Source: Bacteroidales bacterium (GTDB taxonomy: Bacteria > Bacteroidota > Bacteroidia > Bacteroidales > Muribaculaceae). From it: 46,109 nt of DNA. Numbering within the stretch: position 1 is the stretch's first letter; every line of letters begins with the position of its first letter. The notes beneath the pieces are model-generated. The model had not been told where the DNA came from, made no database searches, and worked only from the letters and a program-made list of their open reading frames with translations. Below, piece by piece: positions 42,906 through 46,109 of the stretch. The DNA is taken from positions 1-46,109 of the forward strand of contig CAJTEX010000024.1 of NCBI GenBank assembly GCA_910575615.1, read 5' to 3'. The position numbers and the translations under genes were made by a program.

Positions 42906-43901
42906 TTAGGGTACGACAACCTTGTCGAGGATTTCAGATATGATCTCGTCAGCCGATATGTTGTTGGCCTCAGCCTCATAGGTCAGGCCGATACGGTGGC
43001 GCATTACATCGTGACAAACGGCGCGGACATCCTCGGGGATGACATAACCGCGCTGACGCAGGAAAGCGTAAGCCTTGGCGGCACGGGCCAGGGAAATAGA
43101 CGCGCGGGGTGAGGCGCCGAAAGCAATGATGCTCTGCAGCTCGGGCAAACCGCACTCGGCGGGGAAGCGTGTCGCGAAGACGATGTCCACGATATAACGC
43201 TCGATTTTCTCGTCGATGTAAATCTTCTCGACCACCTGCTGCGCGTCGATGATGTCTTCCGGACGAAGCAGGGGCTGCACTTTGGCTTTCTTGTTGGAGA
43301 GGTTCTGGCGTATGATCAGCTTCTCCTCCTCACGGGTCGGATAACCGATGACCACTTTCAGGAGGAAACGGTCGACCTGCGCCTCAGGAAGCGGGTAAGT
43401 ACCCTCCTGCTCAATCGGGTTCTGGGTCGCCATCACAAGGAACGGCTCGTCAAGCGGGAATGTATGGTCGCCGATGGTCACCTGGCGCTCCTGCATCGCT
43501 TCCAGCAGGGCGGCCTGCACTTTGGCGGGAGCGCGGTTGATTTCGTCGGCGAGGACGAAGTTTGCGAAAATCGGACCGCGCTTCACCTGGAACTGCTCAG
43601 ACTTCACGCTGTAGACCATTGTGCCGGTCACATCGGCGGGGAGGAGGTCAGGTGTAAACTGTATGCGGCTGTATTTTGCGTCAATCAGCTGGGAAAGCGT
43701 CTTGATGGCCAATGTCTTGGCAAGACCGGGCACACCTTCGAGAAGGACATGTCCGTTGGAAAGCAACGCGATGAGCAATGATTCCACAAGGTGCTTCTGA
43801 CCTACGATGGTCTGGTCCATCCCCTGCGTGATGAGGCTTACGAAATTACCACGGCTTGCCACGAGGTCGTTGAGTTCTCTGATATTTACAGTTTCACTCA
43901 T
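42906..43901 (-). CDS. MoxR-family AAA+ ATPase
   Basis: A 331-residue AAA+ ATPase of the MoxR family: Walker A GVPGLAKT (56-63), Walker B with VLADEINRAP (Asp119, Glu120), sensor 1 ATQNP and the C-terminal lid. MoxR proteins act as chaperones that insert cofactors or mature VWA-containing complexes. The frame opens at 43943; ATG 43901 gives the conserved start. It heads the eight-gene Bat unit, with a promoter box about 100 nt upstream. Confidence 0.95.
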   Translation of the reverse strand: MSETVNIRELNDLVASRGNFVSLITQGMDQTIVGQKHLVESLLIALLSNGHVLLEGVPGLAKTLAIKTLSQLIDAKYSRIQFTPDLLPADVTGTMVYSVKSEQFQVKRGPIFANFVLADEINRAPAKVQAALLEAMQERQVTIGDHTFPLDEPFLVMATQNPIEQEGTYPLPEAQVDRFLLKVVIGYPTREEEKLIIRQNLSNKKAKVQPLLRPEDIIDAQQVVEKIYIDEKIERYIVDIVFATRFPAECGLPELQSIIAFGASPRASISLARAAKAYAFLRQRGYVIPEDVRAVCHDVMRHRIGLTYEAEANNISADEIISEILDKVVVP

Positions 43902-44004
43902 AAGTTTCTTATAGTTGGTTTTGTTATTATGCAAATTTGACAAATGGAGAACCGGCGGCGCGGACGGCTTTAAAAACAGTCACAGACCGACCCGGTTTAC
44001 AGTG

Positions 44005-44012
44005 CAAAAGTA
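44005..44012 (-). promoter_or_regulatory. -7 element of the Bat operon
   Basis: The minus strand reads TACTTTTG (TAnnTTTG), about 103 nt before the moxR ATG at 43901, so the operon would have a leader near 95 nt. No clear -33. Confidence 0.5.
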
Positions 44013-44105
44013 TGGAAACAAAACAGGTAAACGTTAAAACAGAGTGTTAAATTTATCTATCAACCGTTTACCTATTTTAAGATTTAATCATTTTTAAGCA
44101 ATCCG

Positions 44106-45386
44106 CTATTCCGACATGGCTTTATAAGCCTCACGGTCAGCTTTCTTTAGCGACTCCTTGCTTGACGGGTCAATGTCATATTTCGCGGCGGGGGGGATGA
44201 CCACCACCATGCCGTTCTCTAGGTTGTCGGGATCCTTGATTTTATCCTTGTTTTCCAGGTATATGTACACCCAGAACTTGGCGTTTCCATAATGGCGGCG
44301 CGACATCACCGACAGATAGTTGCCGGGCTTTACAGTGTCGGTGACGACCTTGGCCCCCTGCGGAGCGGCTGTTTCTACCATCTCCGGCATCCCTGCCGCA
44401 GCGGGGTCGTCAGCAGGCTGTTCCGGAACAGCCTCTGCCATATCCGTGGAATCTTCCAAGCAACCCGGCAACGCTTGCGCCTGCCCGGCCGCATCATCAG
44501 GGTTCCCACCGTTGTTGCGGATGAAAATCCCGTCTTCCATTACTTCAACGTTTGCAGGCAACCCAAAGTTTGAATGGCTGTATGCCAGGTATCCGGCGAC
44601 CAGCCCCAGGAGGCAAGCAGCTATGGCTGTGACAACCAGAGTGAGGGTGGTGTGGCCCACGCGTTTTATGGTCACACGACTCTCAGGCTCAAGCCTTACG
44701 GCCACCGGGGTGTCATGGTCGTGCGCAGAAAGCGCAACCGGGATATGCACAGGGGCGGCAGATGGCGCGGCGGGCTCGCAGTCACGCGCGGCAGCCTGTC
44801 TGCCTGTGGCAAACCGGGGAGGCAGAGGTGGCGGTGTCTGCGCCTGCCCAGCAGATGACACGCAGGAATCGGCGGATTCTTGAGCTGAGGTTGTGGCATC
44901 TGTTGCATCGGACTGACGGCCCGGTTGGGGCTTATCCTCCACCACTGCCTCAGCATCAGCCTCGGAAATGGCTTCAGTCTCAATGACATCAGCCTCGGAA
45001 ATGGTTTCCTGGCTGTCAGCTTCATCCATCTCATTTCCGGCCTCCTCCCCTTCCGCAGGCCCCATCGAGGAAGACATGTCCGCGTCGAGTTCGTCATCGG
45101 TCAGCGAGTCGGCAAGCTCCACAGACTCGAACATCGCGAACGGCTCGTTGACCTTTTCGGCCAAGGATGATTCAGGGGCAAACTCGACACCCGGCTTGCC
45201 ATCGACATCGGCCGCCACCTTAAAGGTGCCGAGTCCGGCGATTCTGACAAAGCCATCGGCGGCGAGCCCCTGGGTGATGACCATCGTGAATTCTTTCAGG
45301 AAAGCACCGGCGACCTCTTCGCCGCAATTCACCTTCGAGGCGAGGCGGGTGATGATTTCCGGCATTGGAATCGTGAACGTGCTCAT
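44106..45386 (-). CDS. HU-like domain - transmembrane helix - LysM protein
   Basis: A 426-residue protein with an unusual order. Residues 4-88 form an HU/IHF-like DNA-binding domain (IITRLASKVNCGEE, VRIAGLGTFKV). Residues 92-240 are a Glu/Ser/Ala/Pro-rich linker with tandem EADVIETEAISEADAE-like units. A transmembrane helix lies at about 247-269 (TLTLVVTAIAACLLGLVAGYL), preceded by basic residues (KRVGH), which predicts the N-terminus in the cytoplasm. A linker follows and residues 352-400 are a LysM domain (VKPGNYLSVMSRRHYGN to VVIPPA), which binds peptidoglycan. It overlaps the upstream HU gene (ATGA). It could tie the nucleoid to the wall. Confidence 0.85.
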   Translation of the reverse strand: MSTFTIPMPEIITRLASKVNCGEEVAGAFLKEFTMVITQGLAADGFVRIAGLGTFKVAADVDGKPGVEFAPESSLAEKVNEPFAMFESVELADSLTDDELDADMSSSMGPAEGEEAGNEMDEADSQETISEADVIETEAISEADAEAVVEDKPQPGRQSDATDATTSAQESADSCVSSAGQAQTPPPLPPRFATGRQAAARDCEPAAPSAAPVHIPVALSAHDHDTPVAVRLEPESRVTIKRVGHTTLTLVVTAIAACLLGLVAGYLAYSHSNFGLPANVEVMEDGIFIRNNGGNPDDAAGQAQALPGCLEDSTDMAEAVPEQPADDPAAAGMPEMVETAAPQGAKVVTDTVKPGNYLSVMSRRHYGNAKFWVYIYLENKDKIKDPDNLENGMVVVIPPAAKYDIDPSSKESLKKADREAYKAMSE

Positions 45387-45670
45387 TTGCGGGGGCCCTC
45401 CGAGATCCCGTTCTTTAGCCGGCCACCGGGGATAAACTCCAGCTCTACGGCGGGGGGAAGAAGCACGCGGCGACCCGTGGAGAGGTCTCTCACCACGGTC
45501 TCATTACGTTTAACCCCTTGGAATGAGCCCAACGATGGGAGTGCCAGCCTGTTGAGGTTGCCACACTCCTCTCCTACCACCTCGACAAATCCCACTAAGA
45601 GCCGTTCGGCTGTGGAGACCTCAAGGTTGAGGCGCTTGGCCATTATGTTTATGAATTGTCTGCTGTCCAA
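45383..45670 (-). CDS. HU/IHF-family DNA-binding protein
   Basis: A 95-residue HU-like protein: an N-terminal helical pair (DSRQFINIMAKRLNLEVSTAERLLVGFVEVV), then the beta-arm region (LPSLGSFQGVKRN, LSTGRRVLLPP) and the C-terminal helix (FIPGGRLKNGI). The length and layout are those of HU, although the conserved GFG is LGSF here. It probably dimerises, possibly with the HU domain of the following gene, to which it is coupled by a 4-bp overlap. A -7 promoter box lies directly upstream (45688-45695). Confidence 0.88.
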   Translation of the reverse strand: MDSRQFINIMAKRLNLEVSTAERLLVGFVEVVGEECGNLNRLALPSLGSFQGVKRNETVVRDLSTGRRVLLPPAVELEFIPGGRLKNGISEGPRK

Positions 45671-45687
45671 TGTGTATAGAATTTCGG

Positions 45688-45695
45688 CAAAGTTA
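45688..45695 (-). promoter_or_regulatory. -7 element of the HU-like gene pair
   Basis: The minus strand reads TAACTTTG, 17 nt before the ATG at 45670. Spacing to the terminator hairpin upstream is short, so the -33 region overlaps that hairpin. Confidence 0.5.
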
Positions 45696-45707
45696 ATAAA
45701 ATTCCAT

Positions 45708-45744
45708 CAAAAAACCGCGCCGACTCTCAAAAGAATCGGCGCGG
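45708..45744 (-). terminator. Minus-strand terminator between the insertion sequence and the HU pair
   Basis: CCGCGCCGA (45715-45723) and TCGGCGCGG (45736-45744) form a 9-bp G/C-rich stem. Read on the minus strand it is followed by TTTTTTG, a U-tract. It would stop a transcript coming from the right, yet no minus-strand gene is visible up to the window edge. Confidence 0.75.
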
Positions 45745-45866
45745 GTGCACGGCTCTTTCATTTAAGATTCCGTCTCATTATCGAGAAATGTGTTATTTTA
45801 TAGCGAGGGCAGTTCGGATGGAGAGAGCTCAACCTCTGATTTTCAAGAAAATAAGTGTATTAAAAA

Positions 45867-45946
45867 TTTGGTCAAGTGGTAGGTTTTTAGTAACTTTATG
45901 GGTGAATATCAAACAGTTACGTTAAAAATGGAGCCACTTGACCAAA
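45867..45946. repeat. 13-bp inverted repeat around the transposase promoter and start
   Basis: TTTGGTCAAGTGG (45867-45879) has its exact complement at 45934-45946, which lies 3 nt inside the coding frame. The loop of 54 nt contains a promoter-like box (TAACTTTA, 45891-45898) and the start codon at 45928. It may be part of the element's end or an expression control. Confidence 0.6.
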
Positions 45947-46109
45947 GCCTTTCGATTGACGCGCATAAGGTCAATCACACCGCAAAAGTAATAAATAAAT
46001 TCGTTCCACAGGGCAGTATTCTGGAACGGCTGATGAATTTTGCCGCCTCAGTCCCTGATTTCCGTAGATGCGACAAAGGAAACATCCGGCATCGACTCAA
46101 CGACATCAT
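45928..46109 (+). CDS. 5' part of an insertion-sequence transposase, ISAs1-like (cut by window end)
   Basis: An open frame from ATG 45928 runs to the window edge, 60 codons without stop. Its middle reads LERLMNFAASVPDFRRCDKGN and then HRLNDI, resembling the N-terminal domain of ISAs1/H-repeat transposases (DDE_Tnp_1-associated: (I/V)PD.R......H.L.DI). The catalytic DDE part lies outside the window. A promoter-like box (45891-45898) and an inverted repeat surround the start. Family assignment rests on a short stretch and is moderately sure; the element's left end cannot be fixed. Confidence 0.6.
   Translation, partial: MEPLDQSLSIDAHKVNHTAKVINKFVPQGSILERLMNFAASVPDFRRCDKGNIRHRLNDI

Noticed and set aside
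1-46109. CRISPR arrays, tRNA and rRNA genes
   Set aside because: No regularly spaced identical repeats with unique spacers, no T-loop/anticodon patterns outside coding frames and no rRNA-like stretches were seen. The three tRNA-related genes are protein enzymes.

Overview
The window looks like a chromosomal segment from a Bacteroidales bacterium, most likely a relatively GC-rich member such as the Muribaculaceae; the family-level placement is my inference. The evidence is the Bacteroidetes promoter form TTG/TTTG - about 19-20 nt - TAnnTTTG in front of many genes, starts without Shine-Dalgarno sequences, the complete Bat (Bacteroides aerotolerance) operon, glycine-lipid genes (glsA/glsB), OmpA- and PorT-like barrels, a CpsB-type PHP phosphatase and the ftsX-DUF3098-uppP-truB-queA gene order. 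Most of the DNA is densely packed core genome with many 4-8 bp gene overlaps.

Layout. 1-392: no intact gene; a decayed C-terminal piece of an AraC-family regulator and a hairpin. 393-5806 (minus): outer-membrane barrel, hisS, typA, a YigZ/IMPACT protein and a GT42/DUF115-like protein. 5894-15078 (plus): a long run of tightly packed genes, starting with glsA and glsB (N- and O-acylation of glycine: commendamide and glycine lipids), then a Wzi-like barrel, a lipoprotein, an incomplete nonulosonic-acid module (legB-like, ATP-grasp, legI-like), prmC, recX and comF, closed by a terminator whose loop holds the comF stop codon. 15090-21281 (minus): DUF2148, queA, truB, uppP, DUF3098, ftsX and miaB. 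21343-24734 (plus): succinate CoA-transferase, a BASS-like transporter and a Crp/Fnr regulator.

24735-25376 is a 640-bp gene-free region with an ordered array of CTATAT sites, a near-perfect promoter and a probable ~240-nt small RNA or leader ending in a hairpin, just ahead of an OmpA-family porin gene. Then come DAHP synthase/chorismate mutase (plus), a CpsB-like phosphatase (minus), a biotin-dependent carboxylase/decarboxylase alpha subunit (plus) and a three-gene glycan set (two GT2 glycosyltransferases and an LPS-core kinase). From 33472 to 45670 everything is on the minus strand: a DUF2007-Usp-Usp fusion, a small helix-turn-helix protein, the eight-gene Bat operon (moxR, DUF58, a BatD-like membrane protein, batA-batE) and an overlapping pair of HU-like genes, one of which carries a transmembrane helix and a LysM domain. 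The right edge (45850-46109) holds the start of an insertion sequence, probably ISAs1 family.

Common themes are the cell envelope (glycine lipids, nonulosonate, undecaprenyl phosphate recycling, LPS core, OmpA, FtsX, HU-LysM) and anaerobic carbon metabolism (CoA-transferase, oxaloacetate/pyruvate carboxylation). The most unusual items are the HU-TM-LysM protein, which could physically link nucleoid and peptidoglycan; the glycine-lipid operon translationally coupled to a Wzi-like barrel; the incomplete legionaminate-type module; the operator array plus candidate sRNA upstream of ompA; and the inverted repeat around the transposase start.
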